A DNA stretch of 64,000 nt from Bacteroides ilei (GCF_900128495.1 NZ_LT635801.1:3126691-3190690), one strand, 5' to 3'; shown: positions 28,261 through 38,580, numbered from the stretch's first letter. Made by a program: numbers and translations. Notes: generated by a model not told the origin, from the sequence alone.

Positions 28261-28292
28261 CAGGCTGTATCTACGGATACAGCCTGTTTTTT
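28261..28292 (+). terminator. Terminator of korAB
   Basis: A perfect 11-bp stem (28261-28271 with 28276-28286), TACG tetraloop and six T residues. Confidence 0.92.
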
Positions 28293-28331
28293 ATAAGGAA
28301 GTTTTCAATTTGGATAAATTATTGAAGTAAA

Positions 28332-31034
28332 ATGAAGTATTGTAGATTGTGTGCAGGATTATTGTTGCTGCTTCCTGCTTTTTCGATGTTTGCACAACGT
28401 TCCTTCACTCCCGATGATCTGGTGAAGTGGAGACGTATCGTGCAGCAGGAGATTTCGGCCGACGGCCGTTGGGCTGCGGTTAAGGTTGCTCCCTGGCAAG
28501 GGGATGCACAGGTAGAACTTTACACTACGGACGGCAAGAAATCGGCTGTATATGAGCCGGCCGGGAAATTCGGTTTCGCACATTCTTCCCGTTATCTGGT
28601 TGTAGAACAGCTGCCTCGGACCGCTTTGACCGATTCCTTGAAGCTGAAGAAGGTCAAGGAAAACAAGATGCCGATGAACGTGTTGTCTGTATGTGACCTG
28701 GAAGGACGTATCGTATGGAAAATCGATTCGCTGAAATCTTATAAACTGGCTGAAGGTGCCGATTGGATTGCTTATCAGCAGGGAAGGAAGGATTCGGTAC
28801 TGCATGTCGCTTCTTTGGACAAGGCTGTACAGCTTGTCTTTCCGAATGTGTCTTCATTCGGTTTTTCGGAAGAAGGAGCTTCTCTTTATTTTGTGACACG
28901 GGATACATTGAACGGTATGCGTCCGGGACTGTACGGCTGGCAGGCCGGTTGGGACAAGCCACGTTTGTTGAAGGCCGGTAAAGGGGCATTTAACCGTTGT
29001 ACTTTCGATAAGGCCGGTAAACAGCTGGCGTTTCTGTATGCGGAAAACAAGAAGAAAGCTGGTAAGCTGTCATCGCTGTGGTTGTCCGATAACCTGCAGC
29101 CAGCCGAAGAAGTGGCGGCTGTATCGGCTCCGGGTCTGCCTGCAGGGTGGGTGATCAGCCCCAACGGAAACTTGTCGTTCTCGGCCGATGGCCGGCGTCT
29201 GTTCTTGGGCACGGCTCCCTGTCCGCTGGAGAAAGATACCACGGTTCTTGATAAGTACCGCCCGGATGTTCAGGTCTGGAGTTGGAATGAACCGGTTCAG
29301 TACACCGTACAGCAGTATAATCTGAAACGCGACTTGAAAAAAACATACCGTGCCTTGTATAGTGTGGATGGCCGGAAATTGATACAATTGGCCGATACGT
29401 CGTTGACCGAAACTGTCGTAGCTCCTGAGGGAGCAGGTAACTGGGTATTGGTTTCAACATCCCGTCCTTATTCCGTTTCGTCAATGTGGGAAGGCCGTAC
29501 GCGTTCCGATTATTATAAGGTATCATTGGCCGACGGAGCCAGGACTTTATTGAGTAAGGCCGATTATACCAGGTTCCGTCTGTCTCCTTCCGGAAAATAT
29601 GCCTATGGCTATTGCGAACCCGACAGTTGCTGGTATGCCATCAATATGGAAACCGGAACAAAATGTAATGTGACGGCTTGTCTGGATTTTCCAGTCTGGG
29701 ATGAAGAAAACGATGTTCCCGACTATCCGTCGCCTTATGGTATGGCAGGCTGGACCGAAAATGACGGGCGTATGCTGGTTTCCGACCGTTACGATATCTG
29801 GTCACTTGATCCGGAAGGAAAAGAGAAACCGGTGAATCTTACCCATAACGGGCGTCAGTCTAAAGTGCGTTATAGATGGGTAAAACTCGATGAGGATGCC
29901 GATTTTATCCAGACTTCAGGGACCCAGTTATTGACAGGTTTCAATGAAAAGTCAAAAGCTACATCTTTCTATACCGCCGATTTCACATTCTCCGATGCTC
30001 CGAAACTGGTTCTGGGCGGTGATTTCCGGTACGGAAAAGCAATGAAGGCCAAGGATGCTAACCGTCTGCTCTATACGAAAGAGAATTTCCAGGTTTACCC
30101 CGATGTGTGGAGCGTATCATTGGATTTCAGGAAACCGGTACAGTTGACACAGGAAATCCGTCAGCAGGATGAATATCTGTGGGGAAGTGTAGAACTGGTA
30201 TCATGGACATCTTTCGACGGTCAGCCTCTGGAAGGATTGCTGTTCAAACCGGCAGATTTTGATCCGTCAAAGAAATATCCGATGATTGTCAACTTCTATG
30301 AACGTGATTCGGAGAACCTGCATGAATACCATATGCCTGAGGCACATCGTTCCACAGTCGATTACCATCTTTATCTGAGTAACGGGTATCTGATATTCAA
30401 TCCGGACATCCGTTACCGTGACGGTTATCCGGGAGAAAGCTGCTACAACTGCCTGATGCCCGGAATAGCAGCGGTTGAATCCATGGGATTTGTCGACGGC
30501 AAGCATATCGGTGCGCAAGGTCATAGCTGGGGAGGCTATCAGGTGGCCTATCTGGCTACACGTACAAGTAAGTTTGCTGCCATAGAATCGGGAGCTCCTG
30601 TAGTCAACATGTTCAGTGCTTATGGAGGTATCCGTTGGGGATCCGGTATGAACCGTTCATTCCAGTATGAACATACACAAAGCCGTTTGGGAGCCACTCC
30701 ATGGAGCGGTCCTGTCCGTTATTTCGAGAATTCACCTCTCTTCCTGCTTGATAAGGTGACTACTCCGATTCTGATAATGGCCAATGATAATGACGGGCAT
30801 GTGCCTTGGTATCAGGGAATAGAATTCTTTATCGGGATGAAACGTCTGCAGAAGCCGGCCTGGCTGCTGAACTATACGGGAGAACCACATTGGCCGTTGC
30901 GGTTGGCCAACCAGCTGGATTTCCAGAAGCGTATGTTCCAGTTCTTCAATTGTTATCTGAAAGGAGAACCGATGCCGGTATGGATGAAGGATGGTGTTCC
31001 TGCGGTGAAACAGCCTTATATGTTTGGCTATTAA
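28332..31034 (+). CDS. Secreted S9 family (prolyl oligopeptidase-like) peptidase
   Basis: 900-residue exported serine peptidase. A signal peptide ends near MFAQ (residue 22). Residues about 30-640 form the beta-propeller part; the alpha/beta hydrolase domain follows. The nucleophile is Ser732 in GHSWGGYQ, the acid is Asp819 or Asp821 in MANDNDGHVPW, and the base is His853 in GEPHWPL. It probably trims proline-containing or other oligopeptides in the periplasm. Single-gene unit. Confidence 0.9.
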   Translation: MKYCRLCAGLLLLLPAFSMFAQRSFTPDDLVKWRRIVQQEISADGRWAAVKVAPWQGDAQVELYTTDGKKSAVYEPAGKFGFAHSSRYLVVEQLPRTALTDSLKLKKVKENKMPMNVLSVCDLEGRIVWKIDSLKSYKLAEGADWIAYQQGRKDSVLHVASLDKAVQLVFPNVSSFGFSEEGASLYFVTRDTLNGMRPGLYGWQAGWDKPRLLKAGKGAFNRCTFDKAGKQLAFLYAENKKKAGKLSSLWLSDNLQPAEEVAAVSAPGLPAGWVISPNGNLSFSADGRRLFLGTAPCPLEKDTTVLDKYRPDVQVWSWNEPVQYTVQQYNLKRDLKKTYRALYSVDGRKLIQLADTSLTETVVAPEGAGNWVLVSTSRPYSVSSMWEGRTRSDYYKVSLADGARTLLSKADYTRFRLSPSGKYAYGYCEPDSCWYAINMETGTKCNVTACLDFPVWDEENDVPDYPSPYGMAGWTENDGRMLVSDRYDIWSLDPEGKEKPVNLTHNGRQSKVRYRWVKLDEDADFIQTSGTQLLTGFNEKSKATSFYTADFTFSDAPKLVLGGDFRYGKAMKAKDANRLLYTKENFQVYPDVWSVSLDFRKPVQLTQEIRQQDEYLWGSVELVSWTSFDGQPLEGLLFKPADFDPSKKYPMIVNFYERDSENLHEYHMPEAHRSTVDYHLYLSNGYLIFNPDIRYRDGYPGESCYNCLMPGIAAVESMGFVDGKHIGAQGHSWGGYQVAYLATRTSKFAAIESGAPVVNMFSAYGGIRWGSGMNRSFQYEHTQSRLGATPWSGPVRYFENSPLFLLDKVTTPILIMANDNDGHVPWYQGIEFFIGMKRLQKPAWLLNYTGEPHWPLRLANQLDFQKRMFQFFNCYLKGEPMPVWMKDGVPAVKQPYMFGY

Positions 31035-31121
31035 AGCATTGAAAAACAGAGATCTGCATTTCTGTAGAGACTTGTAGAGAAAACGCCTTGACGTTTCTTG
31101 AAAAGAACTTGAATTTATAGG

Positions 31122-31165
31122 AAAAAGAACTTGAACTTCACACAGAAAGTTCAAGTTCTTTTTTT
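31122..31165 (+). terminator. Terminator after the S9 peptidase
   Basis: AAAAAGAACTTGAACTT (31122-31138) pairs fully with 31147-31163, 8-nt loop, with the T run included in the stem and running on. A partial copy of the left arm at 31103-31113 lies just upstream. Confidence 0.75.
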
Positions 31166-31313
31166 GCATATGTACCGTATGTTTGTTGTGTCTTGAATCC
31201 GGTCGGTTGTAAGCAGGAGTGGAACCTGGAGCTATATGTATTTATTTTTATATATTCTTTGCCTGTATGTTTATTTTATTTTACATTTGAAGCTGTGTTT
31301 TTAATGTATAGTT

Positions 31314-32405
31314 ATGGGAGTTCTGTATCTGTCGGTCGAGTTGTTGTTTGATTTGACTGCTTGCATATTGGGTATTATTCTGGTGTGTCGTGCTGGAGAT
31401 AATCATCCGAAATTCTACTGGGGTATTATTGCAACCTGTATAGGTGCTGTTTTTATGTGGGAAAATATCGGTTGGCTTGTCATCGTGTCCGATACTCCGG
31501 AATTCCATTTTACCGATCTGTTGAATATTGAAAAGATGTTGAAATGGTATATGATGGCGAGTATTGTAGCGTTATTTCCCACAGCTTCCTTGTTGCCCGG
31601 TTATCTGACCCCTTTCAAGATACTTGTTTTTCTGCTTCCGGCTATTTTGCTCACTACCATAGGATTATGCTATCTGGCTTTCAACGGGCAACTGACTTCC
31701 TTATTTATTCTCTCGGATGTATTCTCCCATAGTGCCCGTCTGGATGTATCTCTTCGTATAGTTTTATTTGTATTTTCTGTCGTTACTCCGGTCTTTTTCT
31801 GTTTTTATCCGCTATTCCGTCAAAGGGCTTATCGGCAGATAAATGGCATGATGTATTTGTTTATTGGACTCATGTGTCTTTTCGTTTTTATTTATTGTAT
31901 GTTTACCTTGTTTATCAATGAGTTTATCTTCAATTTATTTGGAGCGTCTGCTATTATCTTTGCCATATTCTTCTCGGTGCAATATCTGTGGAAGGAAAAT
32001 CCGTTCTCCAATCATGTATCTGTAGCGGGGCAGTTTTCCGGGGAGAAAAGTGTTTCTGTCCCTATGCCTTTTCCTTTATTTTATGAGATAGATGTTTTCT
32101 TGAAGGGTAATGAGGTCTATACTTGTCCGGACTATGATCTGCGGATTTTGTCAGAAACTTTACAAATAAAGGAGGGTCAGCTGTCAGAGGCTGTGAAGTC
32201 GGCTGGATTCAGCAGCTTCAGAGAATATTTGAATGATTTGCGTCTTCTTCATTTTTGCCGGATGGTAGAAACGGAGAAAGACAAGAGCATTAAGGAACTT
32301 ATTTTTTCGTCGGGCTTTAATTCCCGTTCCACCTTCTACCGTAATTTTTCTGATAAGTACGGGGTTTCTCCAAAACAATTTGTCAGTTTGTACCGGAATA
32401 GGTAA
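31314..32405 (+). CDS. AraC family regulator with N-terminal membrane domain
   Basis: 363 residues. The first 230 hold about seven hydrophobic segments with short loops; after about residue 255 comes an AraC-type DNA-binding domain (LSETLQIKEGQLSEAVKSAG, then IKELIFSSGFNSRSTFYRNF with SDKYGVSPKQFV). A membrane-embedded sensor joined directly to an AraC output would couple an envelope or small-molecule signal to transcription without phosphorylation; that reading is inference. No partner gene is obvious: the tiny HTH and barrel genes downstream are the nearest candidates. Confidence 0.85.
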   Translation: MGVLYLSVELLFDLTACILGIILVCRAGDNHPKFYWGIIATCIGAVFMWENIGWLVIVSDTPEFHFTDLLNIEKMLKWYMMASIVALFPTASLLPGYLTPFKILVFLLPAILLTTIGLCYLAFNGQLTSLFILSDVFSHSARLDVSLRIVLFVFSVVTPVFFCFYPLFRQRAYRQINGMMYLFIGLMCLFVFIYCMFTLFINEFIFNLFGASAIIFAIFFSVQYLWKENPFSNHVSVAGQFSGEKSVSVPMPFPLFYEIDVFLKGNEVYTCPDYDLRILSETLQIKEGQLSEAVKSAGFSSFREYLNDLRLLHFCRMVETEKDKSIKELIFSSGFNSRSTFYRNFSDKYGVSPKQFVSLYRNR

Positions 32406-32411
32406 TAAAGG

Positions 32412-32443
32412 TGTCCCATTTCTTGAAGTGGGACATTTTTGTT
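32412..32443 (+). terminator. Terminator after the membrane AraC gene
   Basis: TGTCCCATTT (32412-32421) pairs with AAGTGGGACA (32426-32435) with one G-U pair, followed by TTTTTGTTTTT. Confidence 0.85.
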
Positions 32444-32557
32444 TTTCTGGATTATATCTTATTCTCTACTTTTGACATGTCTGGTCATGGATATCAGGAA
32501 TATCCTTTCGTTGGCTGGAAAAAACTTTATGCAGATAATTAAAAAAAGAGTTGTGAC

Positions 32558-32788
32558 ATGGGACATATCGGGAAGGCAATAAAGGAAGAACTGGAGCGTC
32601 AGGAACGTAGCGTGGCATGGTTTGCCAGGCAGCTTTCGTGTGATCGTTCCAATGTATACAGGATCTTCCAGAAAAAAAGTATTGATACACATCTGCTTAT
32701 TAGAATATGTATCATTTTGAGGCACGATTTTTTTGTTGAATTGTCTCAGGAATATAAAATCGCAATATCCGCTACACAAATGATGTAA
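32558..32788 (+). CDS. Small helix-turn-helix protein
   Basis: 76-residue protein with an HTH of Cro/XRE type: IKEELERQERSVAWFARQL forms the first helices and CDRSNVYRIFQKKSID the recognition helix and wing. Similar tiny regulators are frequent in Bacteroides genomes as solitary genes. It is too short for any sensor domain. It lies 152 bp after the membrane AraC gene and 120 bp before an outer-membrane barrel gene; a regulatory link with either is only a possibility. Confidence 0.7.
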   Translation: MGHIGKAIKEELERQERSVAWFARQLSCDRSNVYRIFQKKSIDTHLLIRICIILRHDFFVELSQEYKIAISATQMM

Positions 32789-32805
32789 TTATGCGACATG
32801 TTTTT

Positions 32806-32837
32806 TTTGTTTATTGGCTTTTGTTGACTTATTTTTG
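32806..32837 (+). promoter_or_regulatory. Promoter of the outer-membrane barrel gene
   Basis: TTTG at 32806-32809 and TATTTTTG at 32830-32837 are separated by 20 bp, a full Bacteroides -33/-7 match. The leader would be about 65 nt. Confidence 0.75.
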
Positions 32838-32910
32838 TTCATAAATTTTTACAGCATTGGAAAAGATGTGATTTTACAGATATTGTTTAACAAACTTAAA
32901 TCAAAGAGTT

Positions 32911-33411
32911 ATGAAAAGGTTATTTGTTATGATTTCCATGTTTTGCATGGTTTCGGTTATTGGTTTTGCCCAGGATCTGAAATGGGCTGCAGGTGTTTCA
33001 TTCGGTTATGGAAGTGATATCTCAAAACCATTTATTGGTGTAAAGGCTCATTATGACATTATAGACCAATTGACAATCGCTCCTTCATTCAATTATTATT
33101 TTAAAGATTCTGAAGATTTAGGTTACGGAGAGAGTTTTGACCTGAATTATTGGGATGTCAATGTAGACCTTCATTGGAATTTACTGCATGGTGAAAGATT
33201 TAATGTCTATCCGTTTGTAGGTTTTACGTATCTGCATGCAAAGGCATCTTATGAAGGTGAAAGTGAATCGGACGGAAAAGTTGGTGGTAATATAGGTGTA
33301 GGCGGTCAGTTTAATATTGCTTCCAATTGGGCTGTCAGTGTAGAAGCCAAATATCAGATCATTGATGGTGGACAGTTTGTGCCGATGGCAAGTATAATGT
33401 ATAGGTTCTGA
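32911..33411 (+). CDS. Small outer-membrane beta-barrel protein
   Basis: 166 residues with a signal peptide (MKRLFVMISMFCMVSVIGFAQ) and alternating amphipathic strands separated by glycine-rich or charged turns, consistent with an eight-stranded barrel. The last strand ends in an aromatic (ASIMYRF), the usual signal for outer-membrane assembly. Paired segments such as LTIAPSFNYYF, VNVDLHWNLL, NVYPFVGFTYLHAKA and WAVSVEAKYQI mark strands. Function unknown; small barrels of this type can be adhesins, porin-like or structural. Confidence 0.8.
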   Translation: MKRLFVMISMFCMVSVIGFAQDLKWAAGVSFGYGSDISKPFIGVKAHYDIIDQLTIAPSFNYYFKDSEDLGYGESFDLNYWDVNVDLHWNLLHGERFNVYPFVGFTYLHAKASYEGESESDGKVGGNIGVGGQFNIASNWAVSVEAKYQIIDGGQFVPMASIMYRF

Positions 33412-33665
33412 CCAGTTCCTGTGATAAATGCCTTTACAGATTATTGGTCCGGTTTTTGGGTCGGACAATATTGATGTTGCCGATGAGTCCATTACAGAAA
33501 GTTGGGACGTTCCGGATTGTAGAACCTATCACTGATTTATTTGATAGATTTTAGGACCGGGAATGTTTTATAAGACTCCTTCTGTGGTGGACTCTTTGGA
33601 TTATATTAAATGAATCAAGGTTGGCTTTCAATTGCAGATTTGTATCGTATTAATTGATTAATGTT

Positions 33666-35798
33666 ATGAAGGGTTTGGTCTCTAAAATTTGTGCTATATG
33701 CAATATGATGAAGCTTGGCGGAATTTTAATTATAGCCATGTTTTGGGGTGCTTGTAGTCGTGATGAAGTTCCGGACCGGCAAGAGAATCCTCTTGGTTCT
33801 GTTTCAGATTCAGTGTCAGAAACGGTTTCTCCGGATTACTTGCCCATTGACTGGGATTATACCAAAATTCAATCGATGGATTTGAATACCGGAGAATTCT
33901 CTTTGCGTTTTGACGGAGGTAAAATTCCGGATTTCCGTGACAATGTTTCACTTGTTGTTCTTCAGACCGATACTTCGGCCTATTTACGGCGTGTCATACA
34001 TACACAAGTGGACGGAAGTGTGGCTACTTTACAGACCATTGAGGCGACCATGGAAGAGCTGTTTCATGATACCGAATTTACATTGGTTATCGGTGATGAC
34101 AATGTTTCAAGGCTGGTTTCTTCGGATAATGTAATCACTCCTGCCAGAATTGTCGAAGTCTATGAAGACAATAGCTATAAGGTGGTTTATGATAAGGACC
34201 AGTCAAGAGCAGAGTATATAAAAATAGATCCTGAAATTCCAATCTCTTTGTTTTATATAGATCGTAGCGGGCAGTCATTAAATATGGAGTTCGGTAATAT
34301 ATCTGTGACAAACCTTTCATTGGAGGCCGAGCAGTATGTTCATTCATTGACAAGTACACTATTGATGCATGTCGGGTTCGGACCTGCTGTAAATACAAAG
34401 AAGATAACTGAAAAATATAAGGCAAAAGTAAGTGACATTGAGGATTTCAATTGCAGGATGTCATTGGATCTTTTAAGTCGGACCCGTTTGAAGCTATCCG
34501 CCTCACACTCATTCAAGAAGAAGGGTGAGGTGGAACTACAGGCACCCATTTATTTGTTCTATACCTTCATGATCGGTACGGTCCCCGTTTTCTTTACGGA
34601 GAACGTAAAATTGAAGGCGGCGTATGAATTTGGGGTAGAAGGTAATTTTTCCTCCACTGTCGGTTATGAAGTGGACGGTAACTTTACCATGGGGCTGGAA
34701 TATGAAAAAGGAAAGAAGATAACCTCTTACACCGACCATAGTTTTTCATCTGGTTTTTATCCGTTTGAATTCAAGTTGGATAGTCCTTCTCTCTATTCCA
34801 AATTATCCATCTATCCGGAAATCACATTGAAAATATATGGTACCATCGGACCTAAATTTGCAATTGTTCCATATGCCGAGAGCCGGTTGTTTTCAGGTTA
34901 TGTTATTCCTCAGTTCAACGGCTGGTCCAATCAGTTCAATTTGGGGTTGGATATGCAGTTGGGAGGAGAAATCACTTTTCTTGGCCTGAAGGGGGAAATT
35001 GGTGTAAGCAAGCAGATAGCCAGTAAGGAAGTATACCGTGCCCCTAAGTTTATCAGGTTGTCCAGTCCTGCTGACGGTACAGAAGTGGAATTAGGGAAAC
35101 CGGTCATGGTAGAATTTTCTGTAACCGGCGAACGGACTCCTTTGCTTTCTCCTGTAGGAAAAGAAGAGCCGGTGATGATGGCCTTAGTTCATTTTAAAAG
35201 TACCGGTGGAACGGTTGTCGGTAAGGAATATGCAATGACCGATAGCAATGGGAAGGTGCGGATAGAATGGATTCCTATGGAAAAGGGCGCTTCATTGTCG
35301 GCTGTTATACTTGATCAGGACGGAACAGAATTGGATAGGGCTACATTTACTCCTGTGCAAGACGAGGAGGGAAATGCATCGATTGTGGGAACATGGGAAA
35401 GGGTAAAGACGGAAGTGAAGATGATATATGAGGGGAAACTCCTTTATACGTTATCCAGTTCTCCTTCGGATTATGGCTACCGTGATTTTTGGGTGCTTCG
35501 TGAAGACGGAACCATTGACGGTTATGATACCGATGCCGTTGGCTGGCCTTATGGCACATATACATTTGCCGATGGAATTTTGAATGTCCATTATTTGAAT
35601 GATTCGGGAAGTGATGAAAATACTGCTGTAATAAAGCTGACAAATTCGGAACTGGTAGTTCGGAATGTAGCGGAAGATACGGAAACGCACTGGACTTGGA
35701 AGATAGCTACAACTTATTATATACGTATAACAGACCAGGACTTGATAGATAGAATAGATCAGGCAACCAAAAGGAACCCGGCCAAATGGTGGAAATAG
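33666..35798 (+). CDS. Large lipoprotein with C-terminal lipocalin-like domain
   Basis: A 710-residue lipoprotein I do not recognise as a named family. ATG at 33666 is preferred to a TTG four codons earlier; ATGs at 33705/33708 are also possible. The lipobox is FWGAC followed by SRDE, an acidic stretch like the surface-export signals of Bacteroides lipoproteins. The middle (about 200-460) is rich in amphipathic strands with a few Lys/Tyr-rich turns. An Ig-like domain follows (RLSSPADGTEVELGKPVMV to ATFTPV), and the last 110 residues (IVGTWERVKTEV onward) look like a lipocalin-like domain common in Bacteroidetes lipoproteins. No enzyme motif seen. Confidence 0.7.
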   Translation: MKGLVSKICAICNMMKLGGILIIAMFWGACSRDEVPDRQENPLGSVSDSVSETVSPDYLPIDWDYTKIQSMDLNTGEFSLRFDGGKIPDFRDNVSLVVLQTDTSAYLRRVIHTQVDGSVATLQTIEATMEELFHDTEFTLVIGDDNVSRLVSSDNVITPARIVEVYEDNSYKVVYDKDQSRAEYIKIDPEIPISLFYIDRSGQSLNMEFGNISVTNLSLEAEQYVHSLTSTLLMHVGFGPAVNTKKITEKYKAKVSDIEDFNCRMSLDLLSRTRLKLSASHSFKKKGEVELQAPIYLFYTFMIGTVPVFFTENVKLKAAYEFGVEGNFSSTVGYEVDGNFTMGLEYEKGKKITSYTDHSFSSGFYPFEFKLDSPSLYSKLSIYPEITLKIYGTIGPKFAIVPYAESRLFSGYVIPQFNGWSNQFNLGLDMQLGGEITFLGLKGEIGVSKQIASKEVYRAPKFIRLSSPADGTEVELGKPVMVEFSVTGERTPLLSPVGKEEPVMMALVHFKSTGGTVVGKEYAMTDSNGKVRIEWIPMEKGASLSAVILDQDGTELDRATFTPVQDEEGNASIVGTWERVKTEVKMIYEGKLLYTLSSSPSDYGYRDFWVLREDGTIDGYDTDAVGWPYGTYTFADGILNVHYLNDSGSDENTAVIKLTNSELVVRNVAEDTETHWTWKIATTYYIRITDQDLIDRIDQATKRNPAKWWK

Positions 35799-35857
35799 CA
35801 GTTGGGATAATGACTTGCTTCTGAATATAAATAAATTATAATCTCTCATCTGTAAAG

Positions 35858-35899
35858 CATGGCTGGCAATGTTCCATTTCATTGCCGCCATGTTTTTTT
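35858..35899 (+). terminator. Terminator of the large lipoprotein gene
   Basis: CATGGCTGGCAATG (35858-35871) pairs with 35880-35892 with one bulged base, followed by seven T residues that reach the end of upp on the other strand. Confidence 0.75.
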
Positions 35900-36551
35900 A
35901 TTCTTTTTCTCCGTAGCAAAGGTCTCCGGCATCGCCCAGTCCCGGAACGATGTATGAATGGGCGTTCAGCTCCGGATCGATGGTGCCGCACCAGACGGTG
36001 GTTTTGTCGGCCGGGAATACCGCCTGTATGTGCCTGATGGCCTGTTCGCTTGCGATGACCGAAGCAATATGGATGTGTGCCGGTTCTCCTTTCGTCAACA
36101 GGGCCTTGTAGGCCAGTTCCATGGAACCTCCGGTGGCCAGCATCGGGTCGGTTATAATCAGGATCTTGTTATCCAGACGGGGAGAAGCGATATATTCGAT
36201 ATGTATGTCGAAATTATCTTCATCGATGTATTTCCGGTAGGCCGATACGAAAGCGTTTTCGGCATGGTCGAAATAGTTGATGAATCCCCTGTGAAGCGGC
36301 AGTCCGGCACGGAGAATCGTAGCGATGACCGGTTGTTCGGCCGGTACGTTTTCGGTCGCTATGTCTAGAGGAGTCTGTATCCGGACCGGCTTGTACGGCA
36401 GTTCACGGCTGATTTCGTATGCCATGATTTCACCGATGCGTTCAATGTTGCGGCGGAACCTCAGGCTGTCCTTCTGTACGTTGACATCACGGATTTCTGC
36501 CAGGTATTGGTTCAGGATAGTGTTGGTCTTGCTGAAATCGGTTGTTCTCAT
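35898..36551 (-). CDS. upp: Uracil phosphoribosyltransferase
   Basis: Pyrimidine salvage enzyme that makes UMP from uracil and PRPP. 217 residues, normal size. The conserved segments ATILRAGLPLHRGF, the PRPP loop ITDPMLATGGSM, and the C-terminal uracil-binding YIVPGLGDAGDLCYG are present. It converges with the large lipoprotein gene and diverges from pckA; TATTTTTG on the minus strand lies 27 bp upstream of its ATG. Confidence 0.93.
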   Translation of the reverse strand: MRTTDFSKTNTILNQYLAEIRDVNVQKDSLRFRRNIERIGEIMAYEISRELPYKPVRIQTPLDIATENVPAEQPVIATILRAGLPLHRGFINYFDHAENAFVSAYRKYIDEDNFDIHIEYIASPRLDNKILIITDPMLATGGSMELAYKALLTKGEPAHIHIASVIASEQAIRHIQAVFPADKTTVWCGTIDPELNAHSYIVPGLGDAGDLCYGEKE

Positions 36552-36577
36552 AAAATATTATTTCTGAATATCGGTTG

Positions 36578-36585
36578 CAAAAATA
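36578..36585 (-). promoter_or_regulatory. -7 box of upp
   Basis: TATTTTTG on the minus strand fits TAnnTTTG; the -33 region is not convincing. Confidence 0.5.
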
Positions 36586-36807
36586 ATTGTTTTTTATTTT
36601 CTGTGGAAGTAATGACTCTGACTTCTTGCTATAAGTTCCTAGATTAATGCGTGATAAAGAAGGTTTTGCACCTGACAATTTGCTGTGGCCGAAAAGAAAC
36701 CGGGTATAGTTGCAATGTCGAAATTGCAGATATGTTACACAAGTATAAATCTTTTCATTATTACGGATATTTTTCTCTAATAACTATTTTAATTAAAAAT
36801 AAACTGC

Positions 36808-36815
36808 TATTTTTG
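36808..36815 (+). promoter_or_regulatory. -7 box of pckA
   Basis: TATTTTTG on + about 100 bp before the pckA ATG. No clear TTTG at 19-21 bp upstream. Confidence 0.5.
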
Positions 36816-36917
36816 TAGCGCTAAAAACAAGGATGATGTTGAAAAGCATATTTTTAACAAAAACGAAAGAAATTAGAGAAAAGCATTTGATATAATAACA
36901 ATTAATCATTTGAAACA

Positions 36918-38522
36918 ATGGCAAATTTAGATCTTACTAAGTACGGTATCACTGGTACCACAGAAATTTTGCACAATCCGTCATACGACGTATTGTTCGC
37001 TGAAGAAACTAAAGCTGGTCTGGAAGGTTATGAAAAAGGCCAGGTAACTGAACTGGGTGCAGTAAACGTAATGACTGGTATCTACACCGGTCGTTCTCCT
37101 AAAGATAAATTCTTGGTAAAAGACGCTACAAGTGAAAATACTGTATGGTGGACTTCTGAAGAATACAAAAACGATAACAAACCTGTAACTACAGAAACTT
37201 GGAACGCTTTGAAAGCTTTGGCTTCTAAAGAACTTTCTAACAAGAAGCTGTATGTAGTTGATGGTTATTGCGGTGCTAACGAAGCTACTCGTCTGAGAGT
37301 TCGTTTCATCATGGAAGTTGCATGGCAGGCTCACTTCGTAACTAACATGTTCATCCGTCCTTCTAAAGAAGAACTGGAATCATTCGAACCTGATTTCGTT
37401 GTTTACAACGCTTCTAAGGCTAAAGTTGAAAACTACAAGGAACTGGGTCTGAACTCAGAAACAGCTGTTGTATTCAACCTGACTACTAAGGAACAGGTTA
37501 TCCTGAACACTTGGTACGGTGGTGAAATGAAGAAAGGTATGTTCTCTATGATGAACTACTTCAACCCGTTGCGTGGTATCGCTTCTATGCACTGTTCTGC
37601 TAACACAGACAAGGAAGGCAAGAGCTCAGCTATCTTCTTCGGTCTGTCTGGTACAGGTAAGACAACTTTGTCTACTGACCCGAAACGTCTGTTGATCGGT
37701 GATGACGAACACGGATGGGATAACGAAGGTGTATTCAACTACGAAGGTGGTTGCTACGCTAAGGTTATCAACCTGGATAAGGAATCAGAACCTGATATCT
37801 ACAACGCCATCAAGCGTGACGCTTTGCTGGAAAACGTTACTGTAGATGCTAACGGTAAGATTGACTTCGCTGATAAGAGCGTAACTGAAAACACTCGTGT
37901 TTCTTATCCTATCTACCACATCAACAACATCGTTAAACCGGTTTCTAAAGGTCCTCACGCAAAACAAGTTATCTTCTTGTCTGCTGATGCATTCGGTGTA
38001 TTGCCTCCAGTATCTATCCTGAACGAAGAACAGGCTCAGTACTACTTCCTGTCAGGATTTACTGCTAAGTTGGCTGGTACAGAACGTGGTATCACTGAAC
38101 CGACTCCGACATTCTCTGCTTGCTTCGGTGCTGCTTTCTTGTCATTGCACCCGACTAAATATGCAGAAGAGCTGGTTAAGAAGATGAAGATGACTGGTGC
38201 TAAGGCATACTTGGTTAACACTGGTTGGAACGGAACTGGCAAACGTATTTCTATCCGTGATACTCGTGGTATCATCGATGCTATCTTGGATGGTTCTATC
38301 GAAAAAGCTCCTACTAAGACTATTCCTTACTTCGACTTCGTTGTTCCGACTGAATTGCCGGGTGTTGATCCGAAGATCTTGGATCCGCGTGACACTTACG
38401 ACTGCGCTTGCAAGTGGGAAGAAAAAGCTAAAGACTTGGCTGCCCGCTTCATCAAGAACTTCGCTAAGTTCACTGGTAACGAAGCTGGTAAAGCTTTGGT
38501 TGCTGCTGGTCCGAAATTGTAA
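36918..38522 (+). CDS. pckA: Phosphoenolpyruvate carboxykinase (ATP type)
   Basis: Interconverts oxaloacetate and phosphoenolpyruvate with ATP/ADP; in succinate-producing anaerobes it mainly fixes CO2 onto PEP to feed the fumarate branch. 534 residues, normal length. The kinase-1a P-loop [11 protein letters not shown] is at 242-252 with Lys248, RSPKDKF is the N-terminal phosphate-binding segment, and MHCSAN and DDEHGWD are the metal-binding motifs. Very strong codon bias, like frdA, indicates high expression. Single-gene unit. Confidence 0.95.
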   Translation: MANLDLTKYGITGTTEILHNPSYDVLFAEETKAGLEGYEKGQVTELGAVNVMTGIYTGRSPKDKFLVKDATSENTVWWTSEEYKNDNKPVTTETWNALKALASKELSNKKLYVVDGYCGANEATRLRVRFIMEVAWQAHFVTNMFIRPSKEELESFEPDFVVYNASKAKVENYKELGLNSETAVVFNLTTKEQVILNTWYGGEMKKGMFSMMNYFNPLRGIASMHCSANTDKEGKSSAIFFGLSGTGKTTLSTDPKRLLIGDDEHGWDNEGVFNYEGGCYAKVINLDKESEPDIYNAIKRDALLENVTVDANGKIDFADKSVTENTRVSYPIYHINNIVKPVSKGPHAKQVIFLSADAFGVLPPVSILNEEQAQYYFLSGFTAKLAGTERGITEPTPTFSACFGAAFLSLHPTKYAEELVKKMKMTGAKAYLVNTGWNGTGKRISIRDTRGIIDAILDGSIEKAPTKTIPYFDFVVPTELPGVDPKILDPRDTYDCACKWEEKAKDLAARFIKNFAKFTGNEAGKALVAAGPKL

Positions 38523-38549
38523 TTCAGACTTACAAAATCTTAAATATGA

Positions 38550-38580
38550 AAGCGGTTTCCTTCGGGGAACCGCTTTTTTT
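38550..38580 (+). terminator. Terminator of pckA
   Basis: An 11-bp stem (38550-38560 with 38565-38575, one G-U pair) capped by a TTCG tetraloop, then T residues. Confidence 0.92.

Larger units (their letters stand above)
36552..36917. other. Divergent intergenic region upp/pckA
   Basis: No coding sequence. AT-rich, with one -7 box on each strand (listed separately) and nothing else that stands out. Confidence 0.6.

Noticed and set aside
31103..31138. Repeated AAGAACTTGAA motif after the S9 peptidase
   Set aside because: The second copy is simply one arm of the terminator; two copies do not make a repeat array.
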